Of a DNA stretch of 64,000 nt, positions 34,704 through 43,834 are shown piece by piece. Position 1 is the first letter of the stretch, and each line of letters starts with the position of its first letter. A program made the position numbers and the translations under genes. Origin of the DNA: Taklimakanibacter sp021828105 (GTDB lineage Bacteria; Pseudomonadota; Alphaproteobacteria; Rhizobiales; Aestuariivirgaceae); assembly GCA_021828105.1 (NCBI GenBank), contig JAKATG010000019.1, positions 62,001 to 126,000 of the forward strand, read 5' to 3'. The notes under the pieces are model-generated. The model did no database searches and was not told where the DNA came from. It was given only the letters and a program-made list of their open reading frames with translations.

Positions 34704-36509
34704 CTATCCCTCACCGGAAAGATCGCGGCGCGCTTTGTCGAGCTCTTCGGCGTAGCGCCGCATCAGACGGTTTTCGCTGAGCACACCGATCACCGTGCGG
34801 TCGGCGAGGTTCCGGACGACGGCAAGCTCCTCGGCGCCGGCCTGGCCGAAGGCCTCGGCGGCTTCCTGCGCATTCATCCCCGGCACCAGCACCCTGTCGG
34901 CAAATTTCACGAAGGCCGACAGGGGTGCTGAGGGATCGGCGTGATGGCTGTGGAGCTCGGCCACGATCAGCATGCCGGCATAGTGGCCTTGCGCATCCAG
35001 GGCGACGGCGCAAGGAGCGGCACCCAGCGGGACCGCTTCGCGGAAGGCTTCGACCGTTGCCGTGGCCGCGATCGTGCTCGCGTCTTTGGTCATCATCGAG
35101 GCGACGGTGAGGCTGCGTATCCACCCCACATCCTGCGCGCTGCGGATCGTCTCGCCGCGCAAGTGGAACCGCCAGGTCGAGAAGGAATAGCCGAAGGTCT
35201 CGCGCACCAGGATCGCGGTCATGATCGCCGAGGCGAGCACCACGCCGGTGAGGGCGAGGTCGCCGGTCGATTCGAGCGCCAGGAAGCTCATGGTCAGAGG
35301 TCCGCCGATGATGCCGACGGCGAAAGAGGCCATGCCGGCCACCGCGGCGACGCTTGGGTCGATGCCGATTGCCGGCATGGCCAGGGCGCTGACACCGGCG
35401 AACAGCTTGCCGAAGAGCGCGCCCAGGAACAGCGAGGCGAAGAACAGGCCGCCGCGGAAGCCCGAGCCCAGCGAGATGGTGGAGGCGGCGATTTTCAGCA
35501 GGAAGAGACTCGCCAGGATGGCAAGGCCGTGATCGAGGCTGAAGACGCCTTGCAGCGCGCCATGGCCGCTCGACAGGATTCCAGGCGTCACCAGGCCGAG
35601 GAGCCCGACCGCGACACCGCCGATGACGGGACGCAGCGCGGAATCGAATCTCTTGAAGCCGCGCTCGATCACCGCCACCAGATACATGATGGCGATCGAA
35701 AACGCGCCGCCCAGGAGCCCCAGGAGAATGAAGGGGATATACTGCTGCGCGGCGAGCTCGGGCAGGCCCGCCAGCGCGATCGGAAAGGGCGCGCCGCCAA
35801 GCCAGCGCACGGCCAGCGTGGCGGTGATCGCAGCCGCCATCACCGGCGCCACATTGGCGATCGAATAGATGCCGATGATGAGCTCGAAACCGTAGAAGGC
35901 ACCGGTCAGGGGCGCGTCGAAGGCGGCAGCGATCGAGCCCGCGGCACCGGCCCCGACGAGGATGCGCATGTCGTTGCGCCGCAGCCGGAACAGAAGTGCC
36001 AGCCGCGAGGCGAGGCCGGATCCCACTTGCGTATAGCCCGCTTCGAGCCCGACCGATGCGCCGAAGCCGCTCGACAGCACGGTCTGGCCGGCGATGATGG
36101 CGGTGTCGGCGAGCGACATGCGGCCGCCATAGAGCGCATTGGCCTCGATCGGATCGACCGGCGTCGGATAGTTGCGCCGTCTGAGCCAGAGCACGCTCAG
36201 TCCCAGGAGCGCACCGCCAATGGCCGGCATCGCGGCTTGGAAGGGATTTGACAGCGCCATCATCGCCGACAGCCGGTTACCGGTGGGCAGGTCGAACAGC
36301 AGCTGATGCATGATCTGCACGATGGCGCTCATCGCGGTGACGAGCGCGCCCGCCACTGCGCCGATGACCACAGCCAGGAGCACGATGACGATGCCGCGCG
36401 CCTCGAGCATCGCGAGCGCGCGCAGATGAAGCGGCGGCGGGCGACGGTCCTGGTCGGGCAACGGATCGGCTGACGGCAAATCGGTCTCGTGGGATGAGGA
36501 AAGCCCCAT
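34704..36509 (-). CDS. ClC-family chloride channel/antiporter with C-terminal CBS domains
   Basis: 601 residues from ATG 36509. About 10-12 membrane helices are followed by two CBS domains (about 475-595). The gating Glu156 is in VGLEAGYTQ, corresponding to the GxEGPxxQ motif, and GSGFRGGLFFASLFLGA matches the third selectivity region. The first GSGIP motif is not evident. ClC proteins exchange Cl- or F- for H+. The frame is open upstream to 36860 but would run over the preceding gene. It follows the molybdopterin oxidoreductase gene by 46 bases and could be co-transcribed. Confidence 0.92.
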   Translation of the reverse strand: MGLSSSHETDLPSADPLPDQDRRPPPLHLRALAMLEARGIVIVLLAVVIGAVAGALVTAMSAIVQIMHQLLFDLPTGNRLSAMMALSNPFQAAMPAIGGALLGLSVLWLRRRNYPTPVDPIEANALYGGRMSLADTAIIAGQTVLSSGFGASVGLEAGYTQVGSGLASRLALLFRLRRNDMRILVGAGAAGSIAAAFDAPLTGAFYGFELIIGIYSIANVAPVMAAAITATLAVRWLGGAPFPIALAGLPELAAQQYIPFILLGLLGGAFSIAIMYLVAVIERGFKRFDSALRPVIGGVAVGLLGLVTPGILSSGHGALQGVFSLDHGLAILASLFLLKIAASTISLGSGFRGGLFFASLFLGALFGKLFAGVSALAMPAIGIDPSVAAVAGMASFAVGIIGGPLTMSFLALESTGDLALTGVVLASAIMTAILVRETFGYSFSTWRFHLRGETIRSAQDVGWIRSLTVASMMTKDASTIAATATVEAFREAVPLGAAPCAVALDAQGHYAGMLIVAELHSHHADPSAPLSAFVKFADRVLVPGMNAQEAAEAFGQAGAEELAVVRNLADRTVIGVLSENRLMRRYAEELDKARRDLSGEG

Positions 36510-36555
36510 CTGCCTGATACGCCCGATGATGGCGCGTAGCAACCGGCGAACAGAG

Positions 36556-38589
36556 CTATTCGGGGCGCAGCAGCTCCACTTCCGTGCCGTGCACCGTCGT
36601 GCTTTCGGCCATGTCGCTCTTGCGGCCGGACACCAGCGCATTGATGTTCGCCGCACCCGGCGATGCGCCGGGCCAGCGGCCCTTATGGACGATGCCGACG
36701 CCGCGCTGCGTCGCGGGCGACAGGGTGACCGAAAGCGGCAGGCGGCCAATCTCATTGGCGAGCAGCACCGAATCGCCCTCGGCAAATCCTCTCTCCGCCG
36801 CATCGTCGGGATGGAGCGTGATGGTGGCGGGTCCCAGCCTGCGGCGGATGACCTTGTCATTGCCGTAGCTCGAATTCATGAGCCACAGCCCGGCGGGCGA
36901 CAGGATGCGGAAATGGCCTTTCGCGGGCAGAGGATCGGCATGCGGCAGGGGCACGCGCGGCAGGCCTTGCGCCTCGGCGCGATCGCTTGCGAGCTCGATG
37001 CGCCCCGACGGTGTCGCGAAGACGAGATCGGCGAACTGGATGCGGGGCTCCGGGAAGACAGCGACCGTTCCCGCCTTTGCGAGATCGGTGAATCCGCCGC
37101 GATAGGGCGTCGCGGCCAAGAGACGCGCAATGAGCGTCTGGTCCGGCTCATAGAGTGCCGCGTCATTGAAGCCCATGGCCCGGGCGAGCTTGCGGAAGAT
37201 CTCGCTATTGGGCAGCGCTTCGCCCGGCGGGTCCGCGGTTTTCACTTGCGCCGAGACGGTGAGGTCGAAATAGGAGAGGACGAGATCGTCGCATTCGAGG
37301 AAGCTCGCCGCCGGCAGCACGATATCGGCATAGGCCGTCGTGTCGGTGTGGAAGAGGTCGATGGCGACATGGAACAGATCGGTGCGCTCGAGTGCCCGGC
37401 GCAATCGTCCCTGTTCGGGTGAGGAAGCGGCGGGATTGTTGTTCCAGTTGAAGAAGGCTTTGGCGCGGCCGCGATCCTCGATCGCCGGGGCGAGGTCCAT
37501 ATGGCTGACCGAGCCCGTGCCGCTGCGGGCAAGCGACGGCTCGGTGACCGTGGCCATGTCGATGCCGCGCATGGCCGATCCATTGATATAGCAGAAGCCC
37601 GCGCCCGCCTTGCCGAGATTGCCGGTGAAGGCGATGAGCGCCGCGAGCGCCCGGAAGACATTGCCGCCCATGGGCTGGCGCTGCACGCCCTGGCCGAGCC
37701 AGAGGAGCGACGGGCCTTCGCCATAGGCGATCGCTGCCGCTTCGATAAGGTCTTCAGGCACGCCGCATAATTCGGCCGCGCGTGCCGGCGTCATAGCCGC
37801 GATGGCGGGCAAGAGTTCTTCCGCGCCGATCACATGCCGGGCAAGGAAAGTCTCATCGACCAGGTTTTTCTCACGCAGGACATGAAGCAGGCCGAAGGCC
37901 AAGGCCGCATCGCTGCCGGGCCTGAGCTTGAGATGGATGTCGGCCGTGGCCGCGGTGTCATGCGCGATCGGATCTACGACGATGATCCGGCTGCCGGCCT
38001 TCTGCGCCTCCTTCAGCCAGTATTTGTCCTGATGCGGCGCCGAATGGGACGGGTTGGCGCCCCAGACGATGATGCAGCTGGCGTTGCGGGCGCTGTGCGG
38101 ATCGAAGCCCTCGACCGATGCGCCGAAGACGAGCGCGAGCGCCGAATGGCCGGCCTTGTTGCAGACCGTGTCGGGATCGACCTCGGTGGCGCCGATGCGG
38201 TTGAAGAAGCGATTGGGAAAGGCGCCGCCGAGAAGCCCGACCGTGCCGGTATAGTGGGTGTGGATGATGCTGCGCTCGAAACCCTCATCGATGAGGCTGT
38301 TGAGCTTGCCGGCGATCTCGGCCGTCGCCTCGTCCCAGGAGATGGGGGTGAATTCGCCTTTGCCCTTGGCGCCGATGCGCTTGAGCGGCCGCGACAATCG
38401 CAAAGCCGGGTCACGCCAGGCGCCGTTATAGGCGATAGCGCATTTGCCGCACAAAGCGCCGCGGCTCACCGGATGGTCGGGATCGCCCAGCACATTGGCG
38501 ACGACGCCGTCCTTCCTGGTGACAATGATGCCGCAGGCATCGTAGCAATCCCTGGGGCAAGTGGTCTTGATGATTTCGCGCTGGGCCAT
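36556..38589 (-). CDS. Molybdopterin oxidoreductase with N-terminal 4Fe-4S site (DMSO reductase superfamily)
   Basis: 677 residues. N-terminal Cys ligands are in TTCPRDCYDACGII and ALCGKC (Mo/W-bisMGD 4Fe-4S domain), followed by the large Mo domain (VDPIAHDTAATADIHLKLRP, PGSDAA) and a C-terminal molydopterin-dinucleotide-binding domain (SSYGNDKVIRRRLGPATI, LHPDDAAERG). No Tat signal is seen, so it is probably cytoplasmic. The family includes formate dehydrogenase-like, trans-hydroxylase-like and many uncharacterised members. No membrane or Fe-S partner gene is adjacent, so the electron acceptor is unknown. It is unrelated to the PaoABC-like Mo enzyme nearby. Confidence 0.9.
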   Translation of the reverse strand: MAQREIIKTTCPRDCYDACGIIVTRKDGVVANVLGDPDHPVSRGALCGKCAIAYNGAWRDPALRLSRPLKRIGAKGKGEFTPISWDEATAEIAGKLNSLIDEGFERSIIHTHYTGTVGLLGGAFPNRFFNRIGATEVDPDTVCNKAGHSALALVFGASVEGFDPHSARNASCIIVWGANPSHSAPHQDKYWLKEAQKAGSRIIVVDPIAHDTAATADIHLKLRPGSDAALAFGLLHVLREKNLVDETFLARHVIGAEELLPAIAAMTPARAAELCGVPEDLIEAAAIAYGEGPSLLWLGQGVQRQPMGGNVFRALAALIAFTGNLGKAGAGFCYINGSAMRGIDMATVTEPSLARSGTGSVSHMDLAPAIEDRGRAKAFFNWNNNPAASSPEQGRLRRALERTDLFHVAIDLFHTDTTAYADIVLPAASFLECDDLVLSYFDLTVSAQVKTADPPGEALPNSEIFRKLARAMGFNDAALYEPDQTLIARLLAATPYRGGFTDLAKAGTVAVFPEPRIQFADLVFATPSGRIELASDRAEAQGLPRVPLPHADPLPAKGHFRILSPAGLWLMNSSYGNDKVIRRRLGPATITLHPDDAAERGFAEGDSVLLANEIGRLPLSVTLSPATQRGVGIVHKGRWPGASPGAANINALVSGRKSDMAESTTVHGTEVELLRPE

Positions 38590-38656
38590 GGACAGACCCT
38601 AGCATGAACGCCGCCGGGGCAGCCTGTCCACTTGCGTGAAGGCCGCGCAGGCCAGT

Positions 38657-39547
38657 TCAGGAGGGATGCAGCTCCTTGGCGCGCGCCTTCAACTCCTGCA
38701 CCAGGAAATCGATCAGGCTGCGGACGCGCGGCGTGTCGCGCAGATCGGCGTGAACCCCGATCTTGACCGGCTGGAAGGGTTCAGGCGTCGGCGGCTCGAT
38801 GCGCAGCAATCCTGCTTTGCGGTCGCCCAGGACGCGCGGCAGCACGGCCATGGCTTCGCCCGCCTCGGCGGCCGCGATATGCGACTGGACATCGTTGGTC
38901 CTGAGCGTCACTTGCGCGCGCGATGCGATGGACATCAGCCATTCGATGGGCACCACCTTGATGGGCGAATCGACCAGCGAGACCACCTTGTGGCCGGCGC
39001 ATTTCCTGGAAAAATCCGGCTGGCCGTGGCGCTCGACATAGGCGAGCGACGCATAGAGCCCGTAGGAGACGTCGGCGACCTTGCGCTCGACCAGGTCTTC
39101 CTGCTCAAAACTCCCGATGCGCACCGCGATATCGGCTTCGCGCCGCGACAGGTTGAAGCGCCTGGGATCGTTGATGAGATTGATGGCGACGAGCTTGTGG
39201 CGGCTGGCGAAGCGCGCGAGGAGGGGCGCCAATATGTCGTCGCCGAACCAGGCGAGGCTCGTCAGCGTGATGCTGCCCTGAAGGCCGGTGTCGCGCCCGG
39301 CGATGCGCCGCTCCACCGCTTGCGCATGCTGGTCCATCTGGTCGAGCGCCTCGATGAAGGTGGCGCAGAGCGGGCTCGGCACCAGGCCGCCCGCCTCGCG
39401 CTCGAACAGCTTGCCGCCGATGCCCTTCTCGAGCGCGCTCAAGCGCCGGCTCACCGTGGGCTGGGTGGTCCCGAGCGCCCGGGCGGCGGCCGAGAGCGAG
39501 CCATGCCGCGCTATGGCATGGACAATCTTGAGATCATCCCAATCCAT
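38657..39547 (-). CDS. LysR-family transcriptional regulator
   Basis: 296 residues. The N-terminal helix-turn-helix (about 5-62: LSAAARALGTTQPTVSRRLS) is followed by a substrate-binding domain. GATG-ATC... begins the protein MDWDDLKIVHAIARHGSL, typical of this LysR subgroup. It is divergent from cutC (39640), with a 92-base intergenic gap, and could regulate it or the molybdopterin gene downstream. Confidence 0.9.
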   Translation of the reverse strand: MDWDDLKIVHAIARHGSLSAAARALGTTQPTVSRRLSALEKGIGGKLFEREAGGLVPSPLCATFIEALDQMDQHAQAVERRIAGRDTGLQGSITLTSLAWFGDDILAPLLARFASRHKLVAINLINDPRRFNLSRREADIAVRIGSFEQEDLVERKVADVSYGLYASLAYVERHGQPDFSRKCAGHKVVSLVDSPIKVVPIEWLMSIASRAQVTLRTNDVQSHIAAAEAGEAMAVLPRVLGDRKAGLLRIEPPTPEPFQPVKIGVHADLRDTPRVRSLIDFLVQELKARAKELHPS

Positions 39548-39639
39548 GGGTCAGGCTCCGTCAGTGGCGGGCATGCGTTTCATTTGCCACGGCGCAATGA
39601 GCTCTGGCAATCTGTCGCCCGTTAAACAAGGAGGCAGGG

Positions 39640-40371
39640 GTGATCTACGAAATCTGTGTGGATTCGGTGGCGGGCGTGCGCGCCGCCAAAGCGGCGGGGG
39701 CGCATCGGGTCGAGCTGTGCGCCAATCTTCTCGAGGGAGGCACGACGCCGAGCCGGGGCACCATCCGCAAGGCGCGCACCATCGCCGGCATCGGGCTTCA
39801 GGTGATCATCAGGCCGCGTGGCGGCGACTTCCTCTATGACGAGGATGAATTCGCCGTCATGCAGACCGACATCGAAACCGCCAAGGAAGAGGGCGCCGAT
39901 GGCGTGGTCATCGGCCTCCTGACGCCGGAGGGCGACGTCGATGCGGCGCGCACTCAGCGTCTCATCGCCAAGGCGCGGCCCTTGTCGGTGACCTTCCATC
40001 GCGCCTTCGACATGACGCGTGATCCTTACGCTGCGCTCGAAACCCTGATCGGGCTCGGCGTCGACCGGATCCTTACCTCGGGGCAGGAACCGAGCGTGCT
40101 GGAAGGGCTGCCGCTGATCACCGAGCTCATCCGCCGCGCGGGCGAGCGGATCATCATCATGCCGGGCGCCGGCATCACGCCGCGCAATGCTGAGCGCATC
40201 ATCGCCGCGGCCAGGGCTAAGGAGATCCATTTCGCGGCCCTCGAGCCGGAAACGGGCGGTATGAAGTTCCGCCGCCATCACGTCTATATGGGCGGCGAAT
40301 TGCGCGCCCCCGAATATGACCGCCTCGTCACTTCGGGCGACACCATCCGCGCGGTGATGTCGAAGGGCTGA
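39640..40371 (+). CDS. cutC: Copper homeostasis protein CutC
   Basis: 243 residues, the usual length. Conserved CutC segments include VELCANLLEGGTTPSRGTI, QVIIRPRGGDFLYDEDEF, VTFHRAFDMTRDP and GVDRILTSGQEPS, forming a TIM barrel; the early Cys in ELC is conserved. CutC has been linked to copper tolerance in E. coli, though a direct role is disputed. The start is a GTG at 39640 preceded by AAGGAGGCAGG. It is tail-to-tail with the SDR gene. Confidence 0.94.
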   Translation: MIYEICVDSVAGVRAAKAAGAHRVELCANLLEGGTTPSRGTIRKARTIAGIGLQVIIRPRGGDFLYDEDEFAVMQTDIETAKEEGADGVVIGLLTPEGDVDAARTQRLIAKARPLSVTFHRAFDMTRDPYAALETLIGLGVDRILTSGQEPSVLEGLPLITELIRRAGERIIIMPGAGITPRNAERIIAAARAKEIHFAALEPETGGMKFRRHHVYMGGELRAPEYDRLVTSGDTIRAVMSKG

Positions 40372-41151
40372 TCACCAGAGCGTGTAGCCGCCATCGATCA
40401 CGAAGGCAGCGCCCGTCACATAGCTGGACGCCGGGGAGGCGAGATAGACCGCGAGCGGGGCGATCTCATGCGGCTCGCCGGTGCGCCCCATGGGCACGGC
40501 GCGCACGAAAGTCTCGATGACTTCCGGGTGCTTTTCGGCCCAGGCGATATTGGGCTCGGTCATGAACAGGCCGGGGCAGATGGCATTCACCGTGACGCCG
40601 CGCGGCGCCCAGTCGGCGGCGGTAGCGCGGGTGAAATGGATGAGCGCCGCCTTCGCCGTCTCATAATGGCGCCCGCCAATGCCCCGATTGGCGATGAGCC
40701 CGCTGATCGAGGCGATGTTGATGACGCGGCCTTTGCCGCGCTTCAACATGGCGCCGCCGATGATCTTGGTGGCGAGGAAGCAATGAGTCAGGTTGAGGTC
40801 GATGAATTTCTGCCAGGTGTCGAGATCGGTGTCCTCGATCGCGATGTCGAGATTGCGCCCGCCGACATTGTTGACCAGGATGTCGATCGGCCCGGCTTCG
40901 GCCAGCACGCGGTTGCACAGGTCCTCGCATATCGCCGGCTGCGCGATATCGCCGGCGAAGGTCCACACGGTGCGTCCACGCTCGCGTATCTCATCGGCGG
41001 TGCGTGCGAGAGCGTCGGGATCGCGCCCGTTGATGGCGATATCGGCACCGGCTTCGGCCATGGCGAGCGCAATGGCGCGGCCGAAGCCGCGGCTGCCGCC
41101 GGTGATGAAGGCACGCTTTCCAACCAGGCGGAATTGATCGATCACAGTCAC
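40372..41151 (-). CDS. SDR-family oxidoreductase
   Basis: 259 residues: ITGGSRGFGRAIALAMAEAG at the start, NNVGG, INIASISG and YETAKAAL with the catalytic Tyr and Lys. It resembles gluconate 5-dehydrogenase-type SDRs. Starts at GTG 41151 with GGGGGC upstream. It is divergent from the sugar ABC operon (41383), so an oxidised sugar or polyol substrate delivered by that transporter is plausible. A 13-base palindrome lies between them. Confidence 0.9.
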   Translation of the reverse strand: MTVIDQFRLVGKRAFITGGSRGFGRAIALAMAEAGADIAINGRDPDALARTADEIRERGRTVWTFAGDIAQPAICEDLCNRVLAEAGPIDILVNNVGGRNLDIAIEDTDLDTWQKFIDLNLTHCFLATKIIGGAMLKRGKGRVINIASISGLIANRGIGGRHYETAKAALIHFTRATAADWAPRGVTVNAICPGLFMTEPNIAWAEKHPEVIETFVRAVPMGRTGEPHEIAPLAVYLASPASSYVTGAAFVIDGGYTLW

Positions 41152-41186
41152 GCAAAAGCCCCCGCAAGACAGCTTGGCACCATCAT

Positions 41187-41199
41187 ATTATCTGATAAT
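41187..41199. promoter_or_regulatory. Palindrome between SDR gene and sugar ABC operon
   Basis: ATTATC-T-GATAAT is a perfect 13-base dyad, 36 bases upstream of the SDR start and 184 bases before the binding-protein start. No regulator gene is adjacent. It is an AT-rich operator candidate, or the SDR promoter -10 region. Confidence 0.45.
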
Positions 41200-41382
41200 C
41201 TAGCCTTTCCACCCTGTCGAGGGTCCTTGGGGGAGGATGCGAAAGAGCTGCTGGCATTGGTCTGCCCGACGAAGTTGGATATCGCTCACGCAGACAGTTG
41301 CAGCCGCGCCGAATATACATAAGAATGCCTTTTCGGCCTTCGACCGACACAGCAAAAAATTGAATCAATCCGGGAGTAGACA

Positions 41383-42765
41383 ATGACGAAACGCAAGGAA
41401 GCGGAAATGATCCTCCAGCAGGATCTGCGTCAGCAGTTGTTGCGCGGCCGCATAGACCGGCGCACATTCCTCATGCGCAGCATGGCGGCAGGCTTGAGCG
41501 CCGCGGGCGTGGGCACCGTTGCCAAGAACGGCGTTGGACCGGCCTTCGCGCAGGACCGTCCATTGACGCCGACCTTTTATCAATGGATCGAAGATCTTCA
41601 TCCCGGCATCCCGAAGGTCAACGAGAAATTCCCCGGCATCAACTACCAGATCGCGCCGGTCGAGGGTTTCGGCATCGAGCGCTTCGTCGCCGAGGCCAAG
41701 AACAAGGAAAGCACCTGGGACGTTTATGTCGGCCAGACGCCTTTCGTCGAAATGTCGGCGATGAAGGCGGCCGACGTCATCGAGCCGTGGGACGATTATA
41801 TCCCGAAGGACGTGATCGACGACATGATCCCCTCGATCCGCGAGGAGAACACGATCGACGGCAAGCTCTACGGCTGGCCGTTCTTCCTCGATGTGATCGG
41901 CAATTCCTGGCATTCGGGCATCACCACCAAGGCGGGTCTCAAGGATGAGGCGCCCGCCACCTGGGACGACCATCTCGCCAATGCCAAGAAGATCGTCGAG
42001 TCGCAGGCCGCCCCCTTCGGCGCCACTTTCGACTCGCATGGCTGGCGTTCGGTCGCTCCCTTCACGCACAGCATGAGCAGCAACGTCTATACGTCGGAAG
42101 GCCTGTTCGACTTCACCAGCGACGCCGCCGTCGAGGCGCTGAAGCTGATGAAGAACATCATGGCGGTGTCGCATCCCGACATCCTGCTCGAAGGCGCCTC
42201 CGATGGCGGCGTCAACGGCACGCCGGACGAGGTCGCCTTCGCTGCCGAGCGCGTCGGCTACTTCAGCAAGTATTTCAACGCGCCCTTGCGCATGGCGCAG
42301 AACTGGGACGATCCCAAGCTCCTGCATATGGGCCAGTTGCCGAAATTTGCCAATGGCGAAGGCTCGACGGTGTTCTGGACGACGGGCTGCGCCTTGTTCA
42401 AATACGGCAAGAACAAGGAGAAGGCGTCCGAATATATCAAGGCGCTGACCTATGACCGGCAGATCTGGCAGGATTCGATCGCCGGCACCAAGGCCGCCCA
42501 TCCGGGCCAGTTGCCGCCCTACAAGTCCATCTATGCCGAATGGGAAGCCAAGAGGCCCGACTGGATGCTGGATTTCGTGCCCCTGGTCCGTGCCCAGCTC
42601 GACAAGGCCAAGGCGATCAACAACCACATCTTCGGCCTGCAGCAGTTCGTCATCGGCAAGCCCATCTGGGAGACCTATCTCAAGGGCGAGGAGGCGGATC
42701 CGAAGGCGGCCTTGCAGAAGGTGGTCGACGCCGTACAGGCCGAGATCAAGCGCGGCAAGCAGTAG
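41383..42765 (+). CDS. Sugar ABC transporter substrate-binding protein (family 1), Tat signal
   Basis: 460 residues. The N-terminus has a long lead-in followed by DRRTFLMRSMAAGLSAAGVG, a twin-arginine signal. The mature part fits SBP family 1 (sugar or glycerol-3-phosphate type), with many Trp/Asp residues and late GSTVFWTTGCALF. GGGAG precedes the ATG. It heads an operon with two MalF/G-like permeases; a large hairpin follows its stop. The sugar is not identifiable. Confidence 0.9.
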   Translation: MTKRKEAEMILQQDLRQQLLRGRIDRRTFLMRSMAAGLSAAGVGTVAKNGVGPAFAQDRPLTPTFYQWIEDLHPGIPKVNEKFPGINYQIAPVEGFGIERFVAEAKNKESTWDVYVGQTPFVEMSAMKAADVIEPWDDYIPKDVIDDMIPSIREENTIDGKLYGWPFFLDVIGNSWHSGITTKAGLKDEAPATWDDHLANAKKIVESQAAPFGATFDSHGWRSVAPFTHSMSSNVYTSEGLFDFTSDAAVEALKLMKNIMAVSHPDILLEGASDGGVNGTPDEVAFAAERVGYFSKYFNAPLRMAQNWDDPKLLHMGQLPKFANGEGSTVFWTTGCALFKYGKNKEKASEYIKALTYDRQIWQDSIAGTKAAHPGQLPPYKSIYAEWEAKRPDWMLDFVPLVRAQLDKAKAINNHIFGLQQFVIGKPIWETYLKGEEADPKAALQKVVDAVQAEIKRGKQ

Positions 42766-42769
42766 ATTG

Positions 42770-42823
42770 AATGAGAGGGCGTGGGGACCGGAGGCGCGTG
42801 GCGCCCCGGTTCTCCCTCTCATT
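42770..42823 (+). terminator. Large stem-loop between binding-protein and permease genes
   Basis: AATGAGAGGG (42770-42779) pairs with CCCTCTCATT (42814-42823), and inside it ACCGG pairs with CCGGT and GGCGC with GCGCC around a GTG loop. It begins four bases after the binding-protein stop. No T-run follows; it is likely an mRNA 3' stabiliser allowing more binding protein than permease. Confidence 0.65.
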
Positions 42824-42862
42824 GTAATGTACTCGAGCCCCTCTGATCCGTTAGCATAGCGC

Positions 42863-43831
42863 ATGGCAGAGACGACTTTTTCCGATCGAATGACGCGGCA
42901 CCCGGCGCACAGCGCCGACACGCTCGGGTCGCGGATGACGACGCTGCGCAACACGATGAGCCCCTGGTGGTTCCTGCTGCCGACGCTCGTCTTCTTCATC
43001 GGCTACCAGGCCTATCCGATCATCCGCGTCCTGTGGATCAGCTTCACCGACTATCAGTATCTCTCCAACGAGCCGGCGAATTTCGTCGGGTTCGGCAACT
43101 ATGTCGCGGCGTTCAAGGATCCGCTGATGTGGGCGAGCCTGTGGCGCGCCACTCTGTTCACGATCATGTTCCTCCCCGGAACGATCATCCTGCCCTTGCT
43201 GCTCGCCATCCTCGTCGACCGGGTCACCAATCCGAAACTGGCGACGTTCTACCGCGTGGTGCTGCTGATCCCGGCGGTGATCCCGAGCACGCTCGTCTTC
43301 GTGCTGTGGAAGTGGATGTATAATTACCAGGTCGGGCCGATCAATCATCTGCTGGTCGACATATTCGGCCTGTTCACCGTGTATAATGCGCCACAATGGC
43401 TGGGCGGCACGCCGCTGACGCTGCCCGCCATCGCGATCATGGAATGGTGGTGGGGGCTCGGCTATCACACGATCTTCTTCCTGGCGGGGCTCGCCGCGAT
43501 CCCGCGCGACCTGCCGGAGGCGGCGCGCATCGACGGGGCCAGCGAATGGTCGATCTTCTGGCACATCACGCGGCCTGCCTTGGCGCCGATCATGATGATC
43601 CTGGTGGTCCTGCGCTTCGGCACCGCCATGGCGGTGATCGATGAATATCTGATCTTCGGCGGCTTCAACCGCGACTCGCCGACCTATACCTGGACGATCT
43701 TCATGTATGACCAGGCCTTCAAGCTCGGTCTCTGGCGCCAGGGTTTTGCCGCCGCCATCGGCATGATCGGCGCCGTCGCCATGATGATCGTCATGGTGTT
43801 CCTGATCCGCATCTTCAGGCCCAAGGGTTAG
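42863..43831 (+). CDS. Sugar ABC transporter permease (MalF/UgpA-like)
   Basis: 322 residues with six predicted membrane helices (first about 33-55). The cytoplasmic ABC-contact loop is LPEAARIDGASEWSIFWHIT, the EAA motif. It pairs with the next gene as a heterodimeric inner-membrane channel. The N-terminal ~28 residues (TFSDRMTRHPAHSADTLGS) are an unusual hydrophilic leader. No ATPase gene is in this operon. Confidence 0.94.
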   Translation: MAETTFSDRMTRHPAHSADTLGSRMTTLRNTMSPWWFLLPTLVFFIGYQAYPIIRVLWISFTDYQYLSNEPANFVGFGNYVAAFKDPLMWASLWRATLFTIMFLPGTIILPLLLAILVDRVTNPKLATFYRVVLLIPAVIPSTLVFVLWKWMYNYQVGPINHLLVDIFGLFTVYNAPQWLGGTPLTLPAIAIMEWWWGLGYHTIFFLAGLAAIPRDLPEAARIDGASEWSIFWHITRPALAPIMMILVVLRFGTAMAVIDEYLIFGGFNRDSPTYTWTIFMYDQAFKLGLWRQGFAAAIGMIGAVAMMIVMVFLIRIFRPKG

Positions 43832-43834
43832 CGC

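Noticed and set aside
34941..36251. Plus-strand open frame opposite the ClC gene
   Set aside because: Charged low-complexity shadow of a membrane protein; no start context or motif.
36510..36860. Upstream extension of the ClC frame
   Set aside because: It lies inside the 3' part of the molybdopterin oxidoreductase gene on the same strand and gives Arg/Ser-rich shadow sequence.
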